From Streptomyces iakyrus (GTDB lineage: Bacteria > Actinomycetota > Actinomycetes > Streptomycetales > Streptomycetaceae), in contig NZ_JNXI01000011.1 of the NCBI RefSeq assembly GCF_000717055.1, positions 62,001 to 126,000 of the forward strand: a DNA stretch of 64,000 nucleotides, given 5' to 3'. Positions 16,281-25,241 of this stretch are shown in pieces. The translations under genes and the position numbers were made by a program. Position 1 is the stretch's first letter. Each line of letters starts with the position of its first letter. A model generated the notes under the pieces. The model saw only the letters and a program-made list of their open reading frames with translations, was not told the origin of the DNA and did not search any database.

Positions 16281-17617
16281 CGCCCGTCACCCTCGGGCGG
16301 GACGACCCGCGTGGGCGCCGCCCTGGCAGGCCGGTCCACCTCACCCTCCCCGTTCCCGTCCTGCTCCTCACGGGACACGACGCGGGTGGGTTCGGGGGCC
16401 TCGTCCGCCACGACCCTCGTGGGCCCGGGCGCGTCGGGGGACACCACTCGTGTGGGTGGAGGAGCCTCGGGAGACGCTCCCCGCGCGGGCTCGGAGGCCG
16501 CGGAAGACACCACGCGGGTGGGCTCGGGCGCCTCGGAAGACACCACCCGGGTGGGCTTGGGAGCCTCCGGTGGCACCACCCTGGTGGGCTCGGGCGCCAC
16601 GGCGGACTCCGAAACCCCAGGCGATGCCACCCGCGTCGACTCAGGCGCCTCCGATGACACGACTTCCGCGGGCTTCGGAGCCTCAGGCGACACCACCCGG
16701 GTCGGCCCGGGCGCCTCGGCGGGCACCACCCCGGTGGGCTTGGGAGCCTCCGAAGGCACCACCCTGGTGGGCTCGGGCGCCACGGCGGACTCCGAAACCC
16801 CAGGCGATGCCACCCGCGTCGGTTCAGGCGCCTCCGCCGGCACCACCTTGGTCGGCTCAGGGCTCTCCGGAGGCGGCGTGCTCCGGGCGGGCTCCCGGGC
16901 CCCCGTTGCAACCACGCGGGTCGGCTCAGGTGCCACGGCAGGCTCAGCCCTGTTCGGCGCAGGCCACTCCGCAGGCGTGAAGCCCTCCGGATCAGGTGTC
17001 TCAGGCCGCGCAGCCCCCCGCGGCTCGGGCGGACGCGTGTCGGGCCGGCGGGTGGCCCCGACCGGGCCCTCGGGCGGCACCGCCCGCGTGGGGGGACGCG
17101 CGGGCGCCCCGGCCGGGCGGGACGCCGGTCCGGCCGCGGGCGTCTCGTCCGTCGCGTACGTGGTCATCCGGGCGCCGTCGGCGTACACCCAGTGCCCGTG
17201 GGCGGAGTCGTAGAGCCACACGGACTCGCCGTCGACGACGACGCCGACCCGCATGCCATGGGTACGGGCGCGGAACGACTCCCGGTCGAGGCCGCCCGCG
17301 AGGTCCTCCACCGCGGAGCGGTAGCGCGCCAGGGCTTCCTGCGCCCGGCCCAGCAGCGGGCGCGGATCGGCGGTACGGGTGAGCGGCCCGTCCGCCGCGG
17401 GCGGATCCTGCGGTACAGCCACCAGGCGGCGTCCGTCCACCCAGGCCGACCAGCCGTTGAAGCACAGCACGTGCCCCCAGTCCCCCTGCCGCTCCAGGAG
17501 CTGCACCGGCAGCAGCGGGTCCAGGTCCACCGTGGGCCGGGACGGGTCGGGGGCCTCCCAGGCGGGCATCCCGTGCTGCGGGACGACGTGCGTGGGCCGG
17601 AATCCGGGAGTCGTCAC
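16277..17617 (-). CDS. SH3-like protein with a long PTRVV repeat tail
   Basis: Protein of 446 residues from GTG 17617. Residues 25-70 look like a bacterial SH3-type barrel (VQLLERQGDWGHVLCFNGWSAWVDGR); residues 85-150 form a second small region (GVVVDGESVWLYDSAHGHWVY). From about residue 160 the protein is low-complexity, with decapeptides of the form EAPEPTRVVS. PTRVV occurs ten times exactly, with variants PTKVV, PTGVV and STRVA. The gene is coupled to the kinase gene downstream and lies ten bases after the FHA-ABC gene. The repeated Thr residues are plausible kinase targets and FHA ligands. No homologous function is known to me. Confidence 0.75.
   Translation of the reverse strand: MTTPGFRPTHVVPQHGMPAWEAPDPSRPTVDLDPLLPVQLLERQGDWGHVLCFNGWSAWVDGRRLVAVPQDPPAADGPLTRTADPRPLLGRAQEALARYRSAVEDLAGGLDRESFRARTHGMRVGVVVDGESVWLYDSAHGHWVYADGARMTTYATDETPAAGPASRPAGAPARPPTRAVPPEGPVGATRRPDTRPPEPRGAARPETPDPEGFTPAEWPAPNRAEPAVAPEPTRVVATGAREPARSTPPPESPEPTKVVPAEAPEPTRVASPGVSESAVAPEPTRVVPSEAPKPTGVVPAEAPGPTRVVSPEAPKPAEVVSSEAPESTRVASPGVSESAVAPEPTRVVPPEAPKPTRVVSSEAPEPTRVVSSAASEPARGASPEAPPPTRVVSPDAPGPTRVVADEAPEPTRVVSREEQDGNGEGEVDRPARAAPTRVVPPEGDGR
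16550..16821 (-). repeat. 89-bp direct repeat inside the PTRVV-coding tract
   Basis: Bases 16550-16638 recur at 16733-16821 (offset 183) with only the two bases 16570-16571 differing. This shows that the decapeptide array grew by block duplication as well as by single repeats, and that the copies are recent. Confidence 0.85.
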
Positions 17618-17626
17618 GGGCGCCCC

Positions 17627-19966
17627 CTACTTCCGCATCACGGCCGGTTCGTGCCGGCGCAGCAGCCGGGACACGAGGAAGCCGAAGAGCACCGACAGCA
17701 CGACCAGCATCCCGACATCCAGCAGCCACGTGCCCGCGGAGTGCTCGAAGAGGGGGTCCTTCGTCAGGTCGTCGGGCACGATCCGGGCCAGCCCGACGGT
17801 CCCGGCCATCGCGGCCAGCGCCCAGCGCGCCGGCACCAGCCAGCCCAGCTGCTCCAGCCCGGGTGTGTCGGCCAACTTCAGCAGGGCCCCGCAGAAGACG
17901 ACCTGCACGATGGCGATGAGCACCAGCAGCGGCATCGTCACCTCTTCCTTGCGCACCAGCGCGGAGACGAGCAGGCCGAGCATCATCGCGGTGAACGCCA
18001 GCAGGGCGACGGCGACCGTGATCTCCACCAGGGGCGGCATCAGCACGCCCTCGCCGCCGGGTGCGTTGAGGTCGACGCCGAGCAGGGCGACCAGGGTCAG
18101 CACCACCGCCTGGAGGACGGTGATGACGCCCAGGACGATGACCTTGGACATCAAGTACGCCGATCTGGACAGGCCAACCGCCCGTTCCCGCTGGTAGATC
18201 ACGCGTTCCTTGACGAGTTCGCGCACGGCGTTGGCGGCCCCGGTCAGCACCGCGCCGACGCACAGGATGAGCAGCGCGTTCATCGCCGTGTCGAGGGTCA
18301 GCTTGCCTCCCGCCAGGGCACGCGCCATCGCTCCCATGACGAACGGCAGCGCGATCATGATGATCAGGAAGGTGCGGTCGGCGCTCAGCGCGGCCGCGTA
18401 CCGGCGCACCAGCGTGCCCAGTTGGGCGCCGCGGCTGCGCGGCCGGGGCGGGGCGGTGATGACGACGGGCTCGGACCGCGGCTGCCGGGGCTGTGCGGAG
18501 GCGTCGGCCACGTACCGGCCGTGGAAAGGTGAGGTGAGGTACTCCCCCGCCCAGTCCCGGCCGGTGTCCCGGTCGAAGGCCTCGAAGGCCTCCGGCCACT
18601 CCTCGAAGCCGAAGAAGGACAGGGCGTCCTCGGGCGGCCCGTAGTAGGCGATCTTCCCGCCGGGTGCGAGGACGAGGAGCCGGTCGCACACGTCGAGGCT
18701 GAGCACGCTGTGGGTGACGACGATGACGGTGCGGCCGTCGTCGGCGAGGCCGCGCAGCATGTGCATCACCGAGCGGTCCATGCCGGGGTCGAGGCCGGAG
18801 GTCGGCTCGTCGAGGAACAGCAGCGACGGCTTCGTCAGCAGTTCCAGGGCCACGCTGACGCGCTTGCGCTGGCCGCCGGACAGGCTGTGCACGGGTTGGT
18901 CGGCGCGCTGCTCCAGGCCCAGTTCGCGGATGACCTCGTCGACCCGGGCGCGCCGCTCGGCCTTGGCGGTGTCCTGCGGGAAGCGCAGTTCGGCGGCGTA
19001 GGAGAGGGCTTTGCGGACGGTCAGCTGCGCGTGCAGGATGTCGTCCTGCGGGACCAGGCCGATGCGCTGGCGCAGCTCGGCGTAGTCGCGGTAGAGGTCG
19101 CGGCCGTCGTAGAGGACGGTGCCGTGGTCGGCGGGCCGCTGGCCGGTGAGGGCGTTGAGGAGCGTGGACTTGCCGGCGCCACTCGGGCCGACGACGGCGA
19201 GCAGGCACTTCTCCCCCACCGGGAACGACACGCGGTCCAGCAGCGTCCTGCGGCCGCGGTCGACGGAGACCGCGAGATCCTGCACGTCGAGGGAGACCTC
19301 TCCGGTGTCGACGTACTCCTGGAGCTGGTCGCCGACGAGGCAGAACGCCGAGTGGCCGATGCCGACGATGTCGCCCTGGCCGACAGGGGCGCTGGTGACG
19401 CGGCTGCCGTTGAGATAGGTGCCGTTGTGGCTGCCCAGGTCGGTGATCTCGTAGGTGCCGTCGGCCAGGGCGCGCAGTTCGGCGTGCCGGCGGGAGACGA
19501 CGAGGTCGTCGATGACCAGGTCGTTGTCGGGGGCGCGGCCGATGCGGACGGTGCGGGTGGGCAGTGGACGTACGGTCGTGGGCCGGCGGTAGGTGCCCGT
19601 GTGGGACGGCATGGAGACGGCGGAGGGGCGTTCCGGGGCGCGTCGGGCGGGGACGGGGCGGCCCGTCAGGGTCATGCGCGGTCCGTCGGCCGGGTTGCCG
19701 AAGCGGATGACGGTGCCGGGCCCGACGTCCCGCTCGTGGATGCGCCGGCCGTCGGCGTAGGTGCCGTTGGTGCTGTCCTCGTCCTCGATGGTCCAGTGAC
19801 CGTCCTCGGGCTTCAGCACCGCGTGGTGCCAGGAGACCCGGTCGTCGTCGATGACGATGTCGCACATCGGGTCGCGCCCCACGTGGTAGTCACGGCCCGG
19901 GATCATCACGGTGCTGCCCGTCTCCGTCTCCAGGACGAGCTCTGGTGCTACCGAGGGTTGCGCCAT
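17627..19966 (-). CDS. FHA-FHA-ABC transporter (ABC-2 type half transporter)
   Basis: Protein of 779 residues. The first FHA domain (about 10-100) has GRDPMCDIVIDD and the SWHH/STNGTYADG loops; the second (about 135-210) has GRAPDNDLVIDD, SRRHAEL and SHNGTYLNG. The ATPase follows with Walker A GPSGAGKST near 260, signature LSGGQRKR and Walker B LLFLDEPTSGLD, then about six membrane helices (to 779). This architecture is that of mycobacterial Rv1747, an exporter controlled by Ser/Thr kinases through its FHA domains. Here the kinase is two genes downstream in the same operon. TAGAAT seven bases before the ATG (minus strand) suggests a leaderless start. The exported substrate is unknown. Confidence 0.92.
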   Translation of the reverse strand: MAQPSVAPELVLETETGSTVMIPGRDYHVGRDPMCDIVIDDDRVSWHHAVLKPEDGHWTIEDEDSTNGTYADGRRIHERDVGPGTVIRFGNPADGPRMTLTGRPVPARRAPERPSAVSMPSHTGTYRRPTTVRPLPTRTVRIGRAPDNDLVIDDLVVSRRHAELRALADGTYEITDLGSHNGTYLNGSRVTSAPVGQGDIVGIGHSAFCLVGDQLQEYVDTGEVSLDVQDLAVSVDRGRRTLLDRVSFPVGEKCLLAVVGPSGAGKSTLLNALTGQRPADHGTVLYDGRDLYRDYAELRQRIGLVPQDDILHAQLTVRKALSYAAELRFPQDTAKAERRARVDEVIRELGLEQRADQPVHSLSGGQRKRVSVALELLTKPSLLFLDEPTSGLDPGMDRSVMHMLRGLADDGRTVIVVTHSVLSLDVCDRLLVLAPGGKIAYYGPPEDALSFFGFEEWPEAFEAFDRDTGRDWAGEYLTSPFHGRYVADASAQPRQPRSEPVVITAPPRPRSRGAQLGTLVRRYAAALSADRTFLIIMIALPFVMGAMARALAGGKLTLDTAMNALLILCVGAVLTGAANAVRELVKERVIYQRERAVGLSRSAYLMSKVIVLGVITVLQAVVLTLVALLGVDLNAPGGEGVLMPPLVEITVAVALLAFTAMMLGLLVSALVRKEEVTMPLLVLIAIVQVVFCGALLKLADTPGLEQLGWLVPARWALAAMAGTVGLARIVPDDLTKDPLFEHSAGTWLLDVGMLVVLSVLFGFLVSRLLRRHEPAVMRK

Positions 19967-20024
19967 GGTCAAGATTCTACCGATTTGCCCTGTTACGCGC
20001 CTGGGCGAACGGGACTGCGGCAGG

Positions 20025-20435
20025 TCAGCCGACGGAGATGCCGACGAAGGGTGCCGTGCGCTGCATCCGCAGGGCGTCCACGGACTCGGCGAGCAGTTCG
20101 TATTCGGTGGTGTCGTCGCTGGTGGCGATCCGCACCAGCCGTCCGGCCGCCAACTCCCCGGCGACCCGCTCCTGCTGGGCCGGATCGGCGCACCAGGCGC
20201 GCAGCAGCCCGGGCACGTCGGGCACGGTGTGGGCGACCGGCACGAGCGCGCCCGGCGGTAAGTGCTCCGCGTCGGGCTGGGGGTCGAGGCGCTGGGCGAT
20301 CCAGGAGGCGCGGTCGCGCAGCCACCACAGGGCGAGGGCGAGGGTGGGCGCGCGGTACGTACCGAGGGGCACTCCGATCCGGCGGCCGTCGCAGACTCCG
20401 TACGCCGTGACGTGGCACAGAAACTCGTCGTGCAC
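20025..20435 (-). CDS. Uncharacterised 136-residue protein, TTA-containing
   Basis: Protein of 136 residues from GTG 20435 with a strong GGGGGAGGA upstream. It is soluble, with a Trp-rich segment (ALALWWLRDRASWIAQRLDP) and a C-terminal part reading RIATSDDTTEYELLAESVDALRMQRTAPFVGISVG. I do not recognise the family. A TTA leucine codon lies at 20259-20261, so translation would need the bldA tRNA. It sits upstream of the FHA-ABC operon on the same strand, 58 bases away, but that operon appears to have its own promoter. Confidence 0.65.
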   Translation of the reverse strand: MHDEFLCHVTAYGVCDGRRIGVPLGTYRAPTLALALWWLRDRASWIAQRLDPQPDAEHLPPGALVPVAHTVPDVPGLLRAWCADPAQQERVAGELAAGRLVRIATSDDTTEYELLAESVDALRMQRTAPFVGISVG

Positions 20436-20776
20436 GTGATCCTCCCCCGTCGCCCCGCCCGTCTGCCTTGCCCGGCCTCACTTCTCCTGCGGCTCGCGTG
20501 CTGTGCGTGAGGGCGCCGTCGCTCGATGTGAAAAGCGCTCTCGCAGGTCAGTATGTTCACTGCTGAATCACTGTCACCACGACTTTCCGGCCACTCTCCT
20601 GGCATATTCACCCCCGGGGTTGGCCGAAATCCGGTAAGCCCGCGCGCCGGCCCATGTCTATGCAGGTGATCGGCGTTCACGGCGGGCGCCACGGCGTGAA
20701 ACGGGCGAGCGCGATGAGTTTTCCGGAGGCCGGCGGTCTGACGGGAGGTAGAGGCCGCCGAGCACCGGAGGACATC
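20436..20776. other. Intergenic region between divergent genes
   Basis: No gene seen. The stretch 20525-20640 is less GC-rich than its surroundings and should hold promoters for the minus-strand gene at 20435 and the plus-strand gene at 20777. I found no convincing operator, stem-loop or leader peptide. Confidence 0.4.
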
Positions 20777-21064
20777 ATGGCCACCACGGGAGTCCTGGAC
20801 GCGGAGTTCACCGCGGTCCTGCGCAAGAGCCCCGCCGAGGGCGGCTGGACCTATCTGGTCTGGCCCCGGTCCGTCGAGTTCTTCGGTACCCGCGGCCTGG
20901 TCAAGGTCCGCGGGACGATCGACGGGCATCCGTTCCGCAGCTCGTTCATGGCGCTGGGGGACGGCACCCACAAGCTGCCCGTGAAGGCCGACGTCCGCGA
21001 AGCCATCGGCAAGGAGGAGGGTGACACGGTGACCGTGCACCTGGAGGAACGGATCGGTTCCTAG
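20777..21064 (+). CDS. DUF1905-type small beta-barrel protein
   Basis: Protein of 95 residues. It reads [24 protein letters not shown], then [50 protein letters not shown], the hallmark of DUF1905 proteins, which fold as a small barrel and have no assigned role. GGAGGAC lies five bases before ATG 20777. A related domain is often fused to the bacteriocin-protection YdeI family, but no such partner is next to it here. Confidence 0.85.
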   Translation: MATTGVLDAEFTAVLRKSPAEGGWTYLVWPRSVEFFGTRGLVKVRGTIDGHPFRSSFMALGDGTHKLPVKADVREAIGKEEGDTVTVHLEERIGS

Positions 21065-21107
21065 CCGTCCGTGCCCGGGGGCGGACGCCCCCGGGCGGGC
21101 CGGCCTG

Positions 21108-22100
21108 CTACTGCTTGACGATGGCGTCGATCCGGGCCAGTTCGTCCGCGTCGAAGTCCAGGTTGCGGATGGCGCCCACGCTGTCCTCGATCTGCTGCGC
21201 GCTGCTCGCGCCCACGAGTGCGGAGGTGACCCGGCCGCCGCGCAGCACCCAGGCCAGTGCCATCTGGGCCAGGGTCTGGCCGCGGCCCTTCGCGATGTCG
21301 TTCAGGTCGCGCAGCCGGCCCACCAGGTCCTCGGTGAGCGCGTCGGAGTTCAGGAAGGGGCTGTCGCTCGCGGCCCGGGAACCCTCGGGGATGCCGTCGA
21401 GGTAGCGGGCGGAGAGCACGCCCTGCTCCAGCGGGGAGAAGACGATGGACCCGACCTGGAGCTCGTCGAGGGCGTCGAGCAGCCCCTCGTCCTCGGGGCG
21501 GCGGTCCAGCATCGAGTAGCGGGGCTGGTGGATGAGGAGCGGGGTGCCCAGCTCGCCCAGGATGCGGGCGGCCTCGCGCGTCTGCTCCGCGGAGTAGTTG
21601 GAGACACCGACGTACAGCGCCTTGCCCTGCTGCACCGCCGAGTGCAGGGCCCCCATCGTCTCCTCCAGCGGAGTGTCCGGGTCGGGGCGGTGCGAGTAGA
21701 AGACGTCGACGTAGTCCAGACCCATGCGCTTCAGGCTCTGGTCCAGCGAGGACAGCACGTACTTGCGCGAGCCCCACTCGCCGTACGGGCCGGGCCACAT
21801 CAGGTAGCCGGCCTTGGTGGAGATCACCAGCTCGTCGCGGTACGGCGCGAAGTCCGCCTTCAGGAACTCGCCCAGCGCGGACTCGGCGGCGCCGGGCGGC
21901 GGGCCGTAGTTGTTGGCCAGGTCGAAGTGGGTGACGCCGAGGTCGAATGCGCGGCGCAGGATGGCGCGCTGTGTCTCGACGGACCGGTCCGGGCCGAAGT
22001 TGTGCCACAGGCCGAGCGACAGCGCGGGAAGCTTCAGGCCGCTGCGTCCGGTGCGCCGGTAGGGCATGTCCGCGTAGCGGTCGGGGTGTGCGGTGTACAA
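21108..22100 (-). CDS. Aldo/keto reductase, MgrA/YghZ type
   Basis: Protein of about 330 residues. It begins YTAHPDRYADMPYRRTGRSGLKLPALSLGLWHNFG and has the AKR tetrad region (FDLANNYG with Tyr, STKAG with Lys, YSHRPD with His). The closest well-known type is E. coli YghZ, an L-glyceraldehyde-3-phosphate reductase. I place the start at TTG 22100 because CTGGAG lies five bases upstream and homologues begin at this point; an in-frame ATG at 22169 would add 23 residues and run into the LysR promoter. It is divergent from a LysR-type regulator gene, which may control it. Confidence 0.88.
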   Translation of the reverse strand: MYTAHPDRYADMPYRRTGRSGLKLPALSLGLWHNFGPDRSVETQRAILRRAFDLGVTHFDLANNYGPPPGAAESALGEFLKADFAPYRDELVISTKAGYLMWPGPYGEWGSRKYVLSSLDQSLKRMGLDYVDVFYSHRPDPDTPLEETMGALHSAVQQGKALYVGVSNYSAEQTREAARILGELGTPLLIHQPRYSMLDRRPEDEGLLDALDELQVGSIVFSPLEQGVLSARYLDGIPEGSRAASDSPFLNSDALTEDLVGRLRDLNDIAKGRGQTLAQMALAWVLRGGRVTSALVGASSAQQIEDSVGAIRNLDFDADELARIDAIVKQ

Positions 22101-22218
22101 CGCGACTCCAGAGGGGTTGGCACGGTCGGAGGGGAAGCCGGTGTCCACTCTGGCGTGACCTGCGCCCATGCGTCCAACAGAAGAATCCGATGGAATTCAG
22201 CGGCTACGCTTCTCAGTC

Positions 22219-23136
22219 ATGGAACTGCGCCACTTGCAGCATTTCGTCGCGGTCGCCGAGGACCAGCACTTCACCCGGGCGGCGGAGCGCCTCCTGGTCT
22301 CCCAGTCGGGCCTGTCGGCGTCGATCCGTGCGCTGGAGCGGGAGCTGCAGACGCCGCTGTTCGTGCGGACCACCCGCCGGGTGACGCTCACCCCGGCCGG
22401 GCGGGCGCTGCTCGGCGAGGCGGAGCGGATCCTCGCCCAGGTCCGTTCGGCCCACGAGGCAGTGGCCGCGGTGCAGGGCGTGCTGCGCGGGATGCTGGCG
22501 CTCGGGTCCGAGCAGTGCATCGCCGGGGTGCACGTGGCGGGGCTGCTGGCGGCGTTCCGGCGGAGCCACCCGGACGTGGAGATCTGTCTGCGGCAGGCGG
22601 GGTCGGGGGCCCTCGCGGAGGAGGTCGCGGCCGGGCGCCTGGATCTGGCGTTCGCCGTGCACACCGCGCAGGAGGACACCGACCAGCTGCGGGCCGTGCC
22701 GCTGACCAGCGAGCCGATGACCGTGCTGTGCCATCCGAGCCACCGGCTCGCGGCGGCCGGGGCGGCGGTGACGCCGGAGGATCTGGGCGGGGAGGTCTTC
22801 GTCGACTTCCATCCGGACTGGGGGCCGCGGCGCACCACCGACGCGGCGTTCGCCGCCGCGGGCGTGCGCCGGAGCGTCGCCCTGGAGGTCAACGACGTGC
22901 ACAGCCTCCTCGATCTCGTGGACGAGGATCTCGGCATCGCCGTCGTGCCGCGCCACTTCCGGCACAAGCGGGCCTCACTGACCGCCCTGCCGGTGAAGGG
23001 CGCCGAAGACGCCGTGTACGAGACGGTGGCCCTGCTGCCGCCCGAGCAGGCGACCAGTCCGGCGGCGCGGGCCCTGATGGCCCTGCTGGAAACAGGGGGT
23101 GTGGCACCACCCCAGGAGGGTGTCCACCCCTCCTGA
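22219..23136 (+). CDS. LysR-family transcriptional regulator
   Basis: Protein of 305 residues. The N-terminal winged helix-turn-helix is textbook (MELRHLQHFVAVAEDQHFTRAAERLLVSQSGLSASIRALERELQTPLF), followed by the effector domain (GMLALGSEQCIAGVHVAGLLAAFRRSHPDVEI). It is transcribed divergently from the aldo/keto reductase gene, the classic arrangement for regulator and target. TACGCT at 22205-22210 ends eight bases before the ATG with no ribosome binding site, so the mRNA may be leaderless. The effector is unknown. Confidence 0.9.
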   Translation: MELRHLQHFVAVAEDQHFTRAAERLLVSQSGLSASIRALERELQTPLFVRTTRRVTLTPAGRALLGEAERILAQVRSAHEAVAAVQGVLRGMLALGSEQCIAGVHVAGLLAAFRRSHPDVEICLRQAGSGALAEEVAAGRLDLAFAVHTAQEDTDQLRAVPLTSEPMTVLCHPSHRLAAAGAAVTPEDLGGEVFVDFHPDWGPRRTTDAAFAAAGVRRSVALEVNDVHSLLDLVDEDLGIAVVPRHFRHKRASLTALPVKGAEDAVYETVALLPPEQATSPAARALMALLETGGVAPPQEGVHPS

Positions 23137-23201
23137 CCCGATCCGTCCCGCGCAGCAGACTCGTGACCGTCCCGGAGCAACTGCGGTCAGGAGTGGGCGA
23201 G

Positions 23202-24698
23202 ATGACGGATCACACCCGGCGGAACGTGCTGCGCGGTGCTGCGGCGATCACGGCGGCCGGCACGCTCGCGGGCACCGGCACGGCGGTGCGGCCGGCCGTG
23301 GCGGCGCCCTCGGCACCGCGCCGCTTTCCCTTCCTGAAGGGCGCGTTCGAGCCGGTAACCGAGGAGCTGACGGCCTTCGACCTGCCGGTCACCGGCCGCG
23401 TCCCGCGCGCGCTGAACGGCCGCTACCTGCGCAACGGCCCCAATGTCCTGGGACTGGAGGACCCGCGCGCCCACCACTGGATGCTCGGCGAGGGCATGGT
23501 GCACGGGGTGCGGCTGCGCGAGGGCCGGGCGGAGTGGTACCGCAACCGCTGGGTGCGGTCCTCGCAGGTGGCGAAGAAGCTCGGTGAGCCTGTCCGGGTC
23601 CGGTGCCGCCGGACGACTTCCCGTGCAACACCCATGTGATCCCCCACCGCGGGCGGATCCTCGCCCTCCAGGAGAGCGGGCCGCTGCCGTACGAACTCGA
23701 CGACGAGCTGAACACGGTCGGTCCGTACGACTTCCGGGGCACCCTGCAGGGCCCGCTCACCGCCCACACCAAGTTCGACGTGCACGCCGGAGAGCTGCAC
23801 GCGATCGCCTACTACCCGACCTGGGACCACGTCCGGCACCTGGTGTTCGGCCCGACGGGCCGGCTCGTGCGGACCACGAGGATCGCGGTGGCGGACGCGC
23901 CGATGATCCACGACTTCGCGCTCACCGAGCACCACGTGGTGATCCTCGACATGCCGGTCACCTTCGACCCGGCGGGCGCCGGGCGCGGCGACCTCGTGCC
24001 GTACGTCTGGAACGACCGGCATCCGGCACGGGTCGGCGTGCTGCCCCGCAAGGGCGGCGCGGTCCGCTGGCTCGAGGTCGACCCGGTCTACTGCTCGCAC
24101 ACCCTCAACGCGTACGAGGAGGGGCAGCGCATCGTCGTCGACATGACCGACTTCGACGCGCCGTTCCTCGTCGCCGGCAACGGCTCGGGCGGCCCCTACG
24201 GAGCGGGCACGCCCCGGCTCGACCGCGGACGGTCGACCTGCGTCAGGGGCGGGTACGGACCAGGACCCTCGACGACCGCCCGCAGGAGTTCCCCCGGGTC
24301 AACGAGGCTCTGGTGTCCGCCGGCACCGGTACGGCTACTCGGCCGCGGCCGCGGAGATGTCGCTCGCCTATCAGGCGGTCGACGGAACGCCGCCCCCCGG
24401 CGGGGCCTTCGCCAACGCGCTCGTCAAGCACGACCTGCTGCGCGGCACGTCCGAGGTCCACCGGCTGCCCGGGGGCGCGGCGGCGAGCGAGGCCGTCTTC
24501 GCGCCGTCCGACCCGTGCGACGGCCAGGCCGCGGAGGACGACGGGTACGCGGTCGCCTACGTGCACAACCCCGACCGCGGGGCGTCCGACCTGGTGATCC
24601 TCGCGGCCCAGGACTTCACCGGGGAGCCGGTGGCCCGGGTCCACCTCCCGGGGCGGGTGCCGCTGGGCTTCCACGGGAGCTGGATTCCCGACGCGTGA
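23202..24698 (+). pseudogene. Carotenoid oxygenase (RPE65/CCD family) with three frameshifts
   Basis: The start (ATG 23202, AGGAG upstream) encodes a twin-arginine signal (TRRNVLRGAAAITAAGTLAG) and the entry of a carotenoid cleavage dioxygenase (LNGRYLRNGPNVLG). The gene then changes frame three times. Near 23592-23598 it passes from EPV to PGPVPPDDFPCNTHVI. Near 24226 LDR changes to TVDLRQGRVRTRTLDD, where one T of an expected TGG appears missing. Near 24312-24320 it changes to RHRYGYSAAAAEMSLAY. Each step equals one lost base. Fe-ligand blocks (TAHTKFDVHAGELHA, MIHDFALTEHHV) and the C-terminal GFHGSWIPDA are otherwise intact. Either a young pseudogene or local sequence errors. Confidence 0.85.
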
Positions 24699-24725
24699 TC
24701 CCCGGCCATGCGCGATGGTGGACGT

Positions 24726-25241
24726 ATGCATGCGAAGGACATCCTCATCGACGGCTTCAGCCGCATCCGCGAAGAAGTCCACGCCACCGTCGGGGGGCTC
24801 GGGCCGGACGAGCTGACCGCCCGCCCCTCCCCCGACACCAATTCGATCGCCTGGCTGGTCTGGCACCTCACCCGCGTCCAGGACGACCACATGGCCGACG
24901 CCTTCGGCCTGGAACAGGTGTGGCTGTCCCAGGACTGGGAGAAGCGCTTCGGTCTCGACCTGCCCCGCCGCGACACGGGCTACGGCCACAGTCCCGCCAA
25001 GGTCGCACGGGTGCGGGTCGACTCGGGCGAGCTGCTGACCGGCTACTACGACGCCGTGCACGACCAGAGCCTGGAAGCCCTGCGAGGTCTCGCCGCCAAG
25101 GACCTGGAGCGGGTCGTCGACGAGCGCTGGGACCCGCCGGTCACCCTGGGCGTCCGGCTGGTCAGCGTCCTGTCCGACGATCTCCAGCACGTCGGACAGG
25201 CCGCCTACCTGCGCGGGCTGCTTCAGAGCGCGGCGGCGTAA
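24726..25241 (+). CDS. DinB/DUF664-family protein
   Basis: Protein of 171 residues with the four-helix DinB fold: [21 protein letters not shown] carries the first metal-binding His residues, and [17 protein letters not shown] the last. Actinobacterial members are often mycothiol-dependent transferases; whether this one uses mycothiol cannot be read from the sequence. The start ATGCATGCG follows a weak upstream sequence and may be leaderless. Its 3' end overlaps the convergent adenosine deaminase gene by 19 bases. Confidence 0.8.
   Translation: MHAKDILIDGFSRIREEVHATVGGLGPDELTARPSPDTNSIAWLVWHLTRVQDDHMADAFGLEQVWLSQDWEKRFGLDLPRRDTGYGHSPAKVARVRVDSGELLTGYYDAVHDQSLEALRGLAAKDLERVVDERWDPPVTLGVRLVSVLSDDLQHVGQAAYLRGLLQSAAA

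Noticed and set aside
17001..19865. 954-codon open frame on the minus strand in another frame of the FHA-ABC gene
   Set aside because: Arg/Pro/Ala-rich shadow of the real FHA-FHA-ABC frame; no recognisable domain.
19967..21040. N-terminal extension of the FHA-ABC protein by more than 350 residues
   Set aside because: The extension runs through an intergenic region and an unrelated gene in other frames; the FHA domain starts properly at ATG 19966 with TAGAAT just upstream.
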